From Noviherbaspirillum aerium (GTDB lineage: Bacteria > Pseudomonadota > Gammaproteobacteria > Burkholderiales > Burkholderiaceae_D), in contig NZ_VFAH01000024.1 of NCBI RefSeq assembly GCF_008929045.1, positions 1 to 64,000 on the forward strand: a DNA stretch of 64,000 bases. The letters run 5' to 3'. Within the stretch, counting starts at the first letter, position 1. Each line of letters opens with the position of its first letter. A program made the position numbers and the translations under genes. Of the stretch, positions 18,301-27,449 are shown piece after piece. Below the pieces are notes generated by a model, which was not told the origin of the DNA, did no database searches, and was given only the letters and a program-made list of their open reading frames with translations.

Positions 18301-18620
18301 AGGAAAGCTGGATGATGCCGCTGCGCGACGGAATGCGGACCCGTTTTCTCGGCGCCGTGGGCCAGCTGGGTCTGCGCCTCGAGAAACTCGGGGAATGGAT
18401 TCTGGCCCAGCAGTTGTACGGACGCGCGCTCAAGGCGGAGCCGCTGGGCGAGGCCATCTACCGCGGCCTGATGCGCTGCGCCTGCGCGCAGAACGATCCC
18501 GCCGGCGCGCACAGCATCTACCGGCAGTGCCGGCAAACCTTGTCCATCGTTCTCGGCAGGACGCCCTCGGTCGAGACTGAACGGCTCTTCATCGATCTCG
18601 GGCTCGGCACCAGAGGCTGA
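15367..18620 (+). pseudogene. STAND ATPase/TPR/BTAD transcriptional activator, frameshifted
   Basis: Two overlapping frames together encode one regulator of about 1085 residues. The first (from GTG 15367) contains a P-loop ATPase with SSPPGAGKTTLAASF (Walker A) and VIVFDNLHEFDW (Walker B region), plus the typical MalT-like continuation. At 16490-16492 (a GGG run) the frame is lost. Adding one G restores it, giving ...QLEARGDRTAALRLLHEAG..., continuous with the second frame, which runs to 18620 through helical TPR-like repeats and a C-terminal winged-helix plus bacterial transcriptional activator domain (LLARRLWPEAADAKPALHVT, then QLGLRLEKLGEWILAQQLYG). The rest shows no decay, so the break could be recent, programmed or a sequencing error. 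Target genes are unknown. The neighbouring cupin/GAF gene follows 235 bases later. Confidence 0.85.
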
Positions 18621-18855
18621 GCGCAGCGCGAGCAGAAGATACATGCTCGCCGTCGTCCTGCAGGATGTCATGTGCCTGGGCCGACCGCACACTGGCAAGA
18701 CCGCGCCGCGATGCCATTTTTGCACTGACTTCCGTATGGTTTCGTACAAAAGCTTTGTCGAAGAACGCAAATCACGGATAATTCACCATCGCAATCACAT
18801 CGTGCACCCATGCCGTTGACTTCTGGTCATCGCATGCCGTCGAACCAATTCATAC

Positions 18856-20280
18856 ATGAACACACCGGATCGCCTTGCAGCCTGCCTTCCGATCGCCACG
18901 CATATTACCTACAGCGGCAGATTTCGCACATCCAACCTGCGCTTCAATGATGAACAGTTCGCACATTTGCATGTTGTCGGAGAAGGATCGGTTTGCATTG
19001 TCACGGATGACGAAACGCACCCTGTAACGGGCCCTGCCCTCGTGTTCTGCAGGCCAGGCATCGCGCATGCCGTCGTGGTGCCGGAAGGCGCTTGCGCGAC
19101 AATGCTGTGCTCGGCAATGCTGTTCGATTACGGGATGAACAATCCGCAGCTGAAAACCTTGCCCGCCTGTCTTTCCATTCCGCTTGCCGAAGAGGCGTCG
19201 CTCACCCGCGGCATGCCCACTCCCAGCCTCGCCGCCGATACGCCGTTCAGTCTGGCGACGCAGAGAACAGTGGTGGAGGCGCTGTTCAGCACAAGGATTT
19301 CGCCCAGGCTGGCCGCCGTGTCCAAGAATGGCAAACCTGCCGGCGCGGACAGCGAACCGCCGCAACCGCCATCCGCCGCACCGTTTCCGGACGCTGTCCT
19401 GCCGCGTCTTGGCGATTTCGAATCATCTTCCCGGGAAGTGCTCCGCTACTTGCGGCAACGCCTGGACTTCGATCTGTTCATGATTACGCGAACCGAAGGC
19501 GATGACTGGACCGTGCTCCAGTGCGACGACCGCCGCTACGGCGTCTCGCCGGGAGATGTATTCCGCTGGTCCGACTCGTTCTGTTCGCATATGGTCAAAG
19601 GCGCCGGTCCACGCATTGCCCCGAATTCCGATCTGATCCCGGCCTATGCGACGGCGCCGATCGGCCGGCAGGTGCATATCAAGGCTTACATCGGCATTCC
19701 CCTGCTGCACGACGATGGCAGCCTGTTCGGCACACTTTGCGCCATTCACCCCTCGCCCAAACCGGCCACGCTCGCGGCCGAACAGGCGTTGCTCGAGATG
19801 CTGACAGGCCAGCTCAATCGTATCCTGTCGCTGGAACTCAAGGCGGCGGCAGGAACCCGGCGGCTCGAACAGCAACAGCTCGCCTCGCGCGTCGATCCCG
19901 CAACGGCGGCATACACCGTCGAAGCATGGCGCACCTTGCTCGCCTGCGAGGAAATCCGTTGCCGCAGATACGGCCATCCCGCGGCGGTGCTTGCGGTACG
20001 GATCGAGCCCGCCGGGATTGAGAACGAGGCATCCGCCGGGTTGGCCGAGACTTGTCTGACCGCCGCGGCGGCCGCCTTGCGCAGGAAGGCGCGGGACGGA
20101 GACATCGTGGCCCGCACTGCAGACCGTGAGCTTGCGCTGCTTGCGGTCGAGTGCAACAAGACGAAGGCGGCGTCGCTTGAGACAGGGATGCGTGCCGCCC
20201 TGGATGCCGAAGGCATCGGCGCATCAGTGAGCCTGTCCATGCTCGCTCCACGTTCCGCCACTCTTGAGGCTGCGAACTAG
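18856..20280 (+). CDS. Cupin-GAF-degenerate GGDEF sensory protein
   Basis: This 474-residue soluble protein has three parts. Residues 1-165 resemble the AraC-type cupin N-terminal domain (FAHLHVVGEGSVCIVTD, PALVFCRPGIAHAVVVPEGA). Residues 190-335 form a GAF domain (RQRLDFDLFMITRTEGDDW, IKAYIGIPLLHDDGSLFGTL). Residues 355-470 align in pattern with a GGDEF domain (helix, then HPAAVLAVRIEP) but the signature loop is replaced by ARTADRELALLAVE, so cyclase activity is not expected. It has no helix-turn-helix. Such proteins usually act as sensors or binding partners rather than enzymes. It follows the BTAD regulator in the same direction. Its last stop codon is formed by the start of a repeat element (TAGGGCCT). 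Confidence 0.75.
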   Translation: MNTPDRLAACLPIATHITYSGRFRTSNLRFNDEQFAHLHVVGEGSVCIVTDDETHPVTGPALVFCRPGIAHAVVVPEGACATMLCSAMLFDYGMNNPQLKTLPACLSIPLAEEASLTRGMPTPSLAADTPFSLATQRTVVEALFSTRISPRLAAVSKNGKPAGADSEPPQPPSAAPFPDAVLPRLGDFESSSREVLRYLRQRLDFDLFMITRTEGDDWTVLQCDDRRYGVSPGDVFRWSDSFCSHMVKGAGPRIAPNSDLIPAYATAPIGRQVHIKAYIGIPLLHDDGSLFGTLCAIHPSPKPATLAAEQALLEMLTGQLNRILSLELKAAAGTRRLEQQQLASRVDPATAAYTVEAWRTLLACEEIRCRRYGHPAAVLAVRIEPAGIENEASAGLAETCLTAAAAALRRKARDGDIVARTADRELALLAVECNKTKAASLETGMRAALDAEGIGASVSLSMLAPRSATLEAAN

Positions 20281-20333
20281 GGCCTGTTCCCACTTCATTT
20301 GGGAGATGCGTTCGCACCAAACCGCGTGTTGGC
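20279..20333. repeat. Partial copy of the AGGGCCTGTTCCCACTTC repeat
   Basis: These 55 bases match 44539-44593 with about six mismatches. The first bases provide the TAG stop codon of the cupin-GAF gene. The right-hand inverted end of the complete element was not found here, so this is a truncated copy. Confidence 0.75.
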
Positions 20334-20375
20334 CTTGTTACGAGGGAACGCCGAGTCCTCCTTGCCGTAGCACCG

Positions 20376-23300
20376 CTACGACGCGTCGTCGTGCCTCGCC
20401 ATGGCACCCATGCCGTGGCTTGCGGCGACATCTGCAAGCAGCGAGGAAAGATGCCGCAGGTCCATTGGCTTGACGAAGTGGTGATTGAACCCTGCGTCAC
20501 GCGCCATTTCCCGGTCCTGCGGTTGTCCGTATCCGGTCAGTGCGACCAGTATCGTGCCGCCGGTTTGCGGCATGCCGCGCAGGCGGCGGGCCACTTCGTA
20601 ACCGTCCATTCCAGGCAGTCCGATGTCGATGAAGCACACATGCGGAGTCAGCTGACAGGCTTTTTCGAGGCCGGGCTCAGGGCGATCGCAAATATGGACT
20701 TCATGTCCGCCGGTCTCGAGATACATTCCGAGCATGGTCGCCGCGTCGACATTGTCATCGACGATGAGGACCCGCAAGCGCCTCGCGCCGTCAGTCGGGG
20801 AGCCGGGAATGTCTGATTTCCTGGCATCCGTATCGCCCGCGGCGCGTGCCAGGCGCACAGTGAAACGGCTTCCCTGACCCAGTCCCGCACTCTCCGCGCT
20901 GATGCTGCCGCCATGCAGATCCACCAGGCTCTTCACCAGCGCCAGGCCAATGCCCAGACCTCCCTGCGCGCGATCGGAACTGCGTTCGGCCTGCGCAAAC
21001 AGTTCGAAGGCACGCATCCGCAGTTCCGGCGACATGCCGATGCCGTTGTCCTGCACCGAAACCTCGACTTCGTCTCCGGACAGTTCCATGCGCAAGGCAA
21101 TCTCGCCACCCTCCGGCGTGTATTTCGCCGCATTGTTGAGCAAATTGGTGAGCACCTGGACCAGGCGCTTGTTGTCGCCGTCAACAAATACCGGCGCATC
21201 CGGAACCTGCACCGCAAGGCGGTGCCTGCGCGACTCGATCAGCGGCCCGACCTGTTCGACCGCGTCGGCAATGATGTCTCCAAGATTCAGCGTCGCCCTG
21301 TCGAGCGAGATCAGGCCGCGGGTCACCCGCGATACATCGAGCAGGTCGTCCACCAGGCCGGTGATGTGTTCGACCTGACGGGAGATGACTTCGCTGGTGC
21401 GCCGGACACGTTCCTCGTCCGTCCGCGCCAGGCGCAGCAGTTCCGCGGCAGAAGCGATCGGCGCGAGCGGATTGCGCAGTTCATGCGCCAGCATGGCGAG
21501 GAACTCATCCTTGCGCCGGTCCGATTGGCGCAAGGCTTCTTCGGCACGCACCCGGTCGGTTACATCCATTTGCGCGATCACGCCGCCCACCACCTCGCCC
21601 GCCACGTTGCGCACCGGCGCGCCCGAGATCAGAATGATGCGCCGGCCATCCTGGCCGCCGAAGGGTTCGATTTCAATGATGTCGCGCGCCGAGGCATCTC
21701 CTCTCAGCACTCGGGTCAGCGCCCAGTCTTCGATGCCAAGCTGCCGCCCATGGCGCTCGGAGCCGTCGGCCCACCAGCCGCGCCATTTCTCATAATCGAA
21801 AAGCCCGTCTGTCTGCGGCACCCGGTCGCCCTCCACGCCCCACAGCATTCTGTGCGCGGAGTTGAAACGCAGCAGCCTGCCCGAAGTGTCCGCCATCACG
21901 ATGCCGACCGGCGCCGCTTCGAGCAGCGCATCCAGCAAGCGGCGCTCACTTTCGGCCTGCCGCGCGGCCTCCAGCGCGCGGCGCTCGCTGGCCCGCAGCG
22001 CATCTTCCGCGCGCTTGCTCTCGGTGATGTCGAACACGATGCCGCTCATGCGCGTCGGCCGTACATTGTCGTGATAGATAGCCCCGTGTTCGGCCAGCCA
22101 GCGAATGCTGCCGTCCTTCCAGACTACCCGGAATTCGCAATGCCAGTCCCTGAGTTCCGCAAGCGCGGCATTGAAATCGGCATGAACCCTGCCGCGGTCT
22201 TCCGGATGAACATGCTCCAGAAAGCGTTCAAGTCCCCATTCCGTCTGCTGCTCCTCATAGCCGAAGCACTGGCTGTGCCGCAGGGTATGCGTTACCTTGC
22301 CGGTGAGGATGTCGAAGTCCCAGGCGCCGATGGCGGCGGCCTCCAGGGTAAACTGCAGGCGGCCCGCGGTTTGCATCAGCAGCTCCTCCGCCCGCCTGCG
22401 CTCGGTGATATCGAGGACGACCGCCATGACAAGGTCGGCTTGCTCGTGCGACGCCGCATGAATCAGGCTGACCGATACGCCGCACCACAATATCGTACCG
22501 TCCGGACGGATATAGCGCTTCTCTATCTCGAACGGTTCTCCGGTGGCAACCAGGCGTTCAAACAGCAGCATGTTGCGCGAAATATCTTCCGGATGGGTGA
22601 ATTCGCTCAGATGGCGGCCAAGGATGGTATCCCGGCTTCTGCCGAGGAGTTCGCAGAATCTGCCGTTGGCCTTGACCAGGATACCGCCGGTATCGGTTTC
22701 CACGATGCCGACGGTGGACTGTTCGAACAGTGAAGAAAGATGGGTTTCGCTCGCGCGCAAGGCTTCCATAGATCGCGCTCGCTCGATATGCGCCCAGCTG
22801 CGCTCCACGATATCTTCCAGCAGGGCGATTTCTTCACCGCTCCAGCGACGCGGCGAGGAATTGTGCACCGCCATCATTGCAACCAGCCGGCCATCCTTGA
22901 CCAGCGGGCAGCAGATGATGGCCTTGATGCCGATGGCGTTGAACATGCCGGCGCCCTCGTCCGGCGCCAGTTCGGCATTGACATCATGCACGACAAGGGT
23001 GCGACCCTGCCGCAAGTCGCGGGCGACGCGCGGCCCGAACAGATCCAGGGAATAAGTGCCCGCCGTCGACGCCGTACCCGGCACCGTCCAGTCATGCCGG
23101 ATCGTGAATGCATTATTGTCGGCTTCCAGGTCGGCATAGGCGCAGCGAGTTACCCGCATCTGTTCTCCGACCATGCGCGCCGTGACTTCCATGACCGCCT
23201 TCGGATCGGCGGCCGTACGGGTAGCCTCGCCTACCGCATCGAGCAGGCGCAGCCTTTCCTCTATCTGCCGCCGCCGTCCGAGATCGGCGGCCAGCAGCCG

Positions 23301-23843
23301 CACATTGACGACCACCGGCGCCGCCAGCGCGGCCAGCTCCATCGCAAACTCCAGATCGGCCGCGCGATGGCGCCTGCCGGAACGGCCCATGAACAGCGTC
23401 AGCGATCCCACCAGCTCATTCCCGAAACGCATCGGCACCGTCAGCATGGATCGGAACGCCAGCTTCCGCAACAGGGCGAGATGTTCGTCATTGGCGGCCA
23501 CCTGCCGATACCAGGCATCGTCGATGTTCACATGCAGCACGGGCTCGCCGCTGGAAAGCGCGCACAGATTCATGTCGGTTCGGGTCTGACGCACCCATTG
23601 CGTCGGCTTCAGGAGAGATTCGGTATCCGCATCGAGATGCGCGCGGACAGTACGGCGCACGCCATCCTCGAGCACGACGTCGAAGAAACCGAAATCGCCC
23701 AGGGCGGGAAGACAGGCGTGGATGACGTTGCCGAGCGTCTGCTCAAAGTCCAGCGACGATGCGAGCAACCTGGCGGCTCGCCGGAAGATGTTCAATTGCT
23801 GGGTTGCAATATCGGCATCGGTAAGGTCATCGAGTACATTCAT
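20376..23843 (-). CDS. Hybrid sensor histidine kinase (GAF-GAF-PAS-PAS-PAS-HisKA-HATPase-REC)
   Basis: This 1155-residue cytosolic sensor has two GAF-like domains (about 25-185 and 200-355), three PAS/PAC domains (about 365-490, 495-620 and 640-765, each ending in DITERRRAEE, DITESKRAED or DVTDRVRAEE), then HisKA with LAHELRNPLAP (His near 788). Next are a HATPase with NLLNNAAKY, DNGIGMS and GLGIGLALV, and a C-terminal receiver (VLIVDDN, phosphoacceptor Asp in FIDIGLPGMDG near 1072, KPMD). There is no membrane segment. It starts 24 bases after the GGDEF-EAL gene, in the same direction, so they form an operon. ATG at 23843 is preferred over an in-frame TTG six bases upstream. The signal it senses and its partner output are unknown. 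Confidence 0.93.
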   Translation of the reverse strand: MNVLDDLTDADIATQQLNIFRRAARLLASSLDFEQTLGNVIHACLPALGDFGFFDVVLEDGVRRTVRAHLDADTESLLKPTQWVRQTRTDMNLCALSSGEPVLHVNIDDAWYRQVAANDEHLALLRKLAFRSMLTVPMRFGNELVGSLTLFMGRSGRRHRAADLEFAMELAALAAPVVVNVRLLAADLGRRRQIEERLRLLDAVGEATRTAADPKAVMEVTARMVGEQMRVTRCAYADLEADNNAFTIRHDWTVPGTASTAGTYSLDLFGPRVARDLRQGRTLVVHDVNAELAPDEGAGMFNAIGIKAIICCPLVKDGRLVAMMAVHNSSPRRWSGEEIALLEDIVERSWAHIERARSMEALRASETHLSSLFEQSTVGIVETDTGGILVKANGRFCELLGRSRDTILGRHLSEFTHPEDISRNMLLFERLVATGEPFEIEKRYIRPDGTILWCGVSVSLIHAASHEQADLVMAVVLDITERRRAEELLMQTAGRLQFTLEAAAIGAWDFDILTGKVTHTLRHSQCFGYEEQQTEWGLERFLEHVHPEDRGRVHADFNAALAELRDWHCEFRVVWKDGSIRWLAEHGAIYHDNVRPTRMSGIVFDITESKRAEDALRASERRALEAARQAESERRLLDALLEAAPVGIVMADTSGRLLRFNSAHRMLWGVEGDRVPQTDGLFDYEKWRGWWADGSERHGRQLGIEDWALTRVLRGDASARDIIEIEPFGGQDGRRIILISGAPVRNVAGEVVGGVIAQMDVTDRVRAEEALRQSDRRKDEFLAMLAHELRNPLAPIASAAELLRLARTDEERVRRTSEVISRQVEHITGLVDDLLDVSRVTRGLISLDRATLNLGDIIADAVEQVGPLIESRRHRLAVQVPDAPVFVDGDNKRLVQVLTNLLNNAAKYTPEGGEIALRMELSGDEVEVSVQDNGIGMSPELRMRAFELFAQAERSSDRAQGGLGIGLALVKSLVDLHGGSISAESAGLGQGSRFTVRLARAAGDTDARKSDIPGSPTDGARRLRVLIVDDNVDAATMLGMYLETGGHEVHICDRPEPGLEKACQLTPHVCFIDIGLPGMDGYEVARRLRGMPQTGGTILVALTGYGQPQDREMARDAGFNHHFVKPMDLRHLSSLLADVAASHGMGAMARHDDAS

Positions 23844-23867
23844 ACCCAAATTCTACCCGAGCGTTCC

Positions 23868-26800
23868 TCAACCCATCTGGCAGGGCTCCGTATCCGGCTG
23901 CAGGTGGATGGTCAGCGGAAGCAGTCCGCCACGGTTTTTCAGCCAGGCACCAATGTCTTCGGCGGGCTGCGGACGGCTGTAGTAAAAACCCTGCAATTCA
24001 TCGCATTCGGCGGCTTTCAGCAATTCGACATCGGATGCCTTTTCAACCCCTTCCGCAACCACCTTCAGGCCCAGCGTATGGCCGAGCCCAATGATGGCCC
24101 GGGTTACCGTCAGGCTGTGCGGCGCGTGATGCATGCTCCTGATGAAGGAACGATCGATCTTCAGCTTGTCAATGGGGAAACGATACAGATAATTGAGACT
24201 CGAATAGCCGGTGCCGAAATCATCGATGGAAATGGAGAAACCGAGCGCCTTGATGGCTTCCAGCGTCTCGATCGTGGCCTGCACGTTTTCCATCAGAATG
24301 GATTCCGTCAATTCCAGCTCGATATGGCGGGGGTCGACCGGACAGGCTGCCAGCGCCTCGCGCAATACCGGCAGCAGGCTGCCGTCCCTCAACTGCACCG
24401 CCGACAGATTGATCGATACCGGAATCTCGCCCATGCCCTGCTCTTTCCAGGCGAGGTGCTGACGGCAGGCTTGCTGGATGATCCAGGCGCCGATCGGCAC
24501 GATCAAGCCGCTTTCTTCCGCGATCGGGATGAACTGCGCCGGCTGCATCATTCCTTCGTCGGAATGCGTCCAGCGCAGCAGGCATTCGACGCCCGCCACG
24601 CTGCCGGTCCTGGCGTCGATCCTGGGCTGATAATGCAATACGAGTTCATTGCGCTCCACCGCGTGCCGCAGGCCGCTTTCCAGGTGCAGATGGCGGACGA
24701 TGCGGTCATTGAGCGTCTGCGTGAAGAACTGCGCGTTGTTGCGGCCCTGGCTCTTGGCTTCGTACATTGCCGAATCGGCGTTGCGCATCAGCTCCGCGAT
24801 ATCGCTGCCGTCTTCGGGGAATACCGACACGCCTATGCTGCAGGAGATGTAAAGCTCGGCGCCTTCGATCCGGTGCGGCGAAGTGATCATCGGGATCAGC
24901 CGGCGCTCGATGATCCGGCCGACCTCCTCGGCATCCTTGATCTCATTGAGGATGATGACGAATTCATCGCCGCCGAGGCGGCTGACGGTATCGCCTTCGC
25001 GCACAACGTGGATCAGCCGGTCGGCCACCGAGCGCAGCAGGCTGTCGCCGACATGATGCCCTAGCGAGTCATTGATGTTCTTGAACCGGTCAAGATCGAT
25101 GAACAGGATGCCCAGCCTTCCATTCTTTCGCCTAGCCTGCTGGATGGAAAGCGTAAGCCTTTCCTCGAACAGGAGCCGGTTCGGCAGCGAGGTCAGAGCG
25201 TCATGATGCGCAAGGAAATGAATGTGCTGCTCGCTTGCCTTGCGATCGCTGATGTCCAGCGAGATGGCGATGAAATGCGTGATGTCGCCATTGCCATCCC
25301 TTACCGCATTGACGACCAGCCAGGCGGGATAGGTCAGCTCCTTCTTGCCGGTAATCCAGGCCTCGCCTTGCCAGGAACCGGTAGCGATGGCCGTCTGGCG
25401 GATGGTGGAAAACAGGTCCTTCTCGTTGCGCTCGACCAGCAGGAAACCCGGCTGCTTGCCAAGCAGATCGGGCAAGCCATAGGAAGTGCTCCGGCAAAAG
25501 GCAAGGTTGGCCGAGATCATGACGCCATCGGCATTCATCACGACAATGCCTTCCGACGAGGCGGAGAACACCTTGGCCCACAGTTCGAGACGCGACTCCA
25601 GCGATTTGATCTGTCCGATCGGGGTAAAGGTGCTCAGTACCGCGGGTTGCCCCTGGTATTCCACGCGGCGCGCAGACACCAGCGCCCAGCTCGGATGGAG
25701 TCCGCCTAGCCAGCGCACCTCGAATTCATCGATGCTGCCCACGTCGCTGAGCGCCTGAAAGAAGCGGATCCGGGCTTCCGGCTCCATTCCGGATTTCCAG
25801 GGGTCGGTGCCGAGCCCGTTCAGCCAAGCCTCGGCCGCGTGATTGGCATGCAAGACCTGGTGATGCGGAATCGCGGTCACCAGCAGCGGTATCGGCACGC
25901 TGTCGACGAGTTCGCGCTGGGCTTCCGAAGCGCGCGCCCGGGCTACCAGTTCCTGCTGGGCGATGCGCTGGCGATCGAGCTGCTCAAGCATGCTGTTGAA
26001 GCCGCCCACCAGCCGGCCGATTTCATCTTCGCTGTGCCAGACCGCGCGCAAGGTGTAGTCGCCTGAACGGCGCACGTTTTCCGCCACATTGGCCACGCGC
26101 CCCAGCGGCAGGGCGATCTGGCGCGCCACATAAAACACTACCGACAGAATCACCAGCAACAGCAGTCCCGCCGTGCCGAGGTGGGTCCACATGCGGTGAA
26201 ACTCGCTTTTGATGCGCGTGGCAAGCAGGCGATGCAGTTCGCCCTGCGTATCGGCCCAGGCCGATTGCAGGTTGGATAGCGCCGCGCGATAGGCATATCC
26301 CGGATCATCGTCGATCCTGCTTCCGGGCGAGGCGTTGATGATCTTGTGGCTGATCGCGCGGAAGTGATGCAGCGATGTGGAAAGCGCGGCATGCGACTGA
26401 TCGAGGTTGCGCCTGAGATCCGGCGTGCTGGCGGCGAACGCTTCGCTGTAGTCGGTATCGACTCCCTTGACGATGGCGTCGAGCCGTCCCGACAAGATGA
26501 GGAACTCGATGCGCCACCGCTGCCTCTGATCTTCCCGCAGAACATTCCCGCCCTGGATCAGCCGATGCATGTCATTGAGGACCTCCAGCAGTTCCGGGAA
26601 ACGCAGCACCACGAGCGACATCGTGTAATAACTGTCGAGATCCGGATCGAGAATCAGGTTGGACTGGTTGCCGATGCGGGTCAGCAATGCGCGGCCTGCA
26701 GCCATGGCCAAGGCGTCGGCCGATTTTCCCTGCTGCGGTCCGGTGTAGGAATCGGCCTCCGAGGCGGCACGGCGCAGCAGATGCACAAGTCCTGCCGCGA

Positions 26801-27122
26801 GTTCGGCACTGTCCATTCCCTGGCCGAATTCGCGTTCGGCCCGCTCCAGCTTTTCCGGCAAGAGGGCAATCGGCTTGGGCAGGGAGGCTGCTTCCGCCGA
26901 TACTGGATCCGTGTTCAAGGTGTTGACGAACAGTGCCTGGCGCACGACGCCGATATATTGGTTTCCCGCCACTTCCTTTTCTGCGAAGTTGATGGCAATG
27001 AACTTTTCGCGAATCAGGATACCGGAGACGAAAATCACTGCCGTCAGGTCGAGGAAATAAATCAGCGCCAGTTTGCGGCTGACCGTAAGCCGTCCTATCA
27101 GGCGGGAAAGGTATTGCCGCAT
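23868..27122 (-). CDS. Membrane GGDEF-EAL protein with HAMP and PAS domains
   Basis: This 1084-residue protein makes and/or breaks cyclic di-GMP. A first transmembrane helix (about 17-36) and a second (about 318-340) flank a periplasmic helical sensor region. Then come HAMP, two PAS-like domains (the second ending near SLDISDRKASEQH), GGDEF (RLGGDEFVII, near residue 716, with I-site REGD before it) and EAL. The EAL signature is ECLLRW, one residue from the EALLRW consensus, and the other catalytic motifs (NLSAVQL, ELTESIL, IDDFGTGYSSL, DKLKIDRSFI, VVAEGVE, LQGFYYSRP) are intact. Both activities are possible. The ATG at 27122 (MRQYLSRLIGRLTV) fits the start of the membrane helix. Its gene leads the operon with the hybrid kinase and is divergent from the bacteriophytochrome gene. 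Confidence 0.92.
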   Translation of the reverse strand: MRQYLSRLIGRLTVSRKLALIYFLDLTAVIFVSGILIREKFIAINFAEKEVAGNQYIGVVRQALFVNTLNTDPVSAEAASLPKPIALLPEKLERAEREFGQGMDSAELAAGLVHLLRRAASEADSYTGPQQGKSADALAMAAGRALLTRIGNQSNLILDPDLDSYYTMSLVVLRFPELLEVLNDMHRLIQGGNVLREDQRQRWRIEFLILSGRLDAIVKGVDTDYSEAFAASTPDLRRNLDQSHAALSTSLHHFRAISHKIINASPGSRIDDDPGYAYRAALSNLQSAWADTQGELHRLLATRIKSEFHRMWTHLGTAGLLLLVILSVVFYVARQIALPLGRVANVAENVRRSGDYTLRAVWHSEDEIGRLVGGFNSMLEQLDRQRIAQQELVARARASEAQRELVDSVPIPLLVTAIPHHQVLHANHAAEAWLNGLGTDPWKSGMEPEARIRFFQALSDVGSIDEFEVRWLGGLHPSWALVSARRVEYQGQPAVLSTFTPIGQIKSLESRLELWAKVFSASSEGIVVMNADGVMISANLAFCRSTSYGLPDLLGKQPGFLLVERNEKDLFSTIRQTAIATGSWQGEAWITGKKELTYPAWLVVNAVRDGNGDITHFIAISLDISDRKASEQHIHFLAHHDALTSLPNRLLFEERLTLSIQQARRKNGRLGILFIDLDRFKNINDSLGHHVGDSLLRSVADRLIHVVREGDTVSRLGGDEFVIILNEIKDAEEVGRIIERRLIPMITSPHRIEGAELYISCSIGVSVFPEDGSDIAELMRNADSAMYEAKSQGRNNAQFFTQTLNDRIVRHLHLESGLRHAVERNELVLHYQPRIDARTGSVAGVECLLRWTHSDEGMMQPAQFIPIAEESGLIVPIGAWIIQQACRQHLAWKEQGMGEIPVSINLSAVQLRDGSLLPVLREALAACPVDPRHIELELTESILMENVQATIETLEAIKALGFSISIDDFGTGYSSLNYLYRFPIDKLKIDRSFIRSMHHAPHSLTVTRAIIGLGHTLGLKVVAEGVEKASDVELLKAAECDELQGFYYSRPQPAEDIGAWLKNRGGLLPLTIHLQPDTEPCQMG

Positions 27123-27449
27123 AGCGTCTTGGAAGAATTGAGGACATTTTCCAAGATGCAATATGCGTACCAGTCCGAAGGACGCCCGCCGCCGCAATGT
27201 CGTGATAAACCGGGTCTGCGCGATACACCTGTGTCATTTGCAGGAGTGCCTGCACATTGGCAGTGCAAAACCGCACCAAATATCGTGCAAAATATCGCAC
27301 CATATCGTTGCGCCTTGGAAAGGTCATCGCAGTGATGCGGTCCTTCGGGAGCAAATTGTCATTCGCAGTGTCAGAAAGCCAATACATTGCTGCTCACGTC
27401 GCCATTCATGGCCAGCAAGGAACATAACCAGGAAAGATCCAACTGCATC
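27123..27449. promoter_or_regulatory. Divergent promoter region, GGDEF-EAL operon and phytochrome gene
   Basis: About 330 bases separate the two starts. It includes a TCGTGCAAAATATCGCACCA stretch with direct repeats of the form AAATATCG near 27278-27300. No recognised regulator box was found. A bidirectional control region is inferred from the arrangement. Confidence 0.4.

Noticed and set aside
16476-18770. A 764-codon open frame on the minus strand
   Set aside because: It is antisense to the BTAD regulator, whose sequence has clear domains; this frame has a composition typical of a GC-rich shadow and no recognisable domain.
20913-25064. Two long plus-strand open frames of 606 and 774 codons
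   Set aside because: They lie antisense to the hybrid kinase and GGDEF-EAL genes, which have full domain sets. The shadows are rich in Arg, Gly, His and Gln and match nothing.
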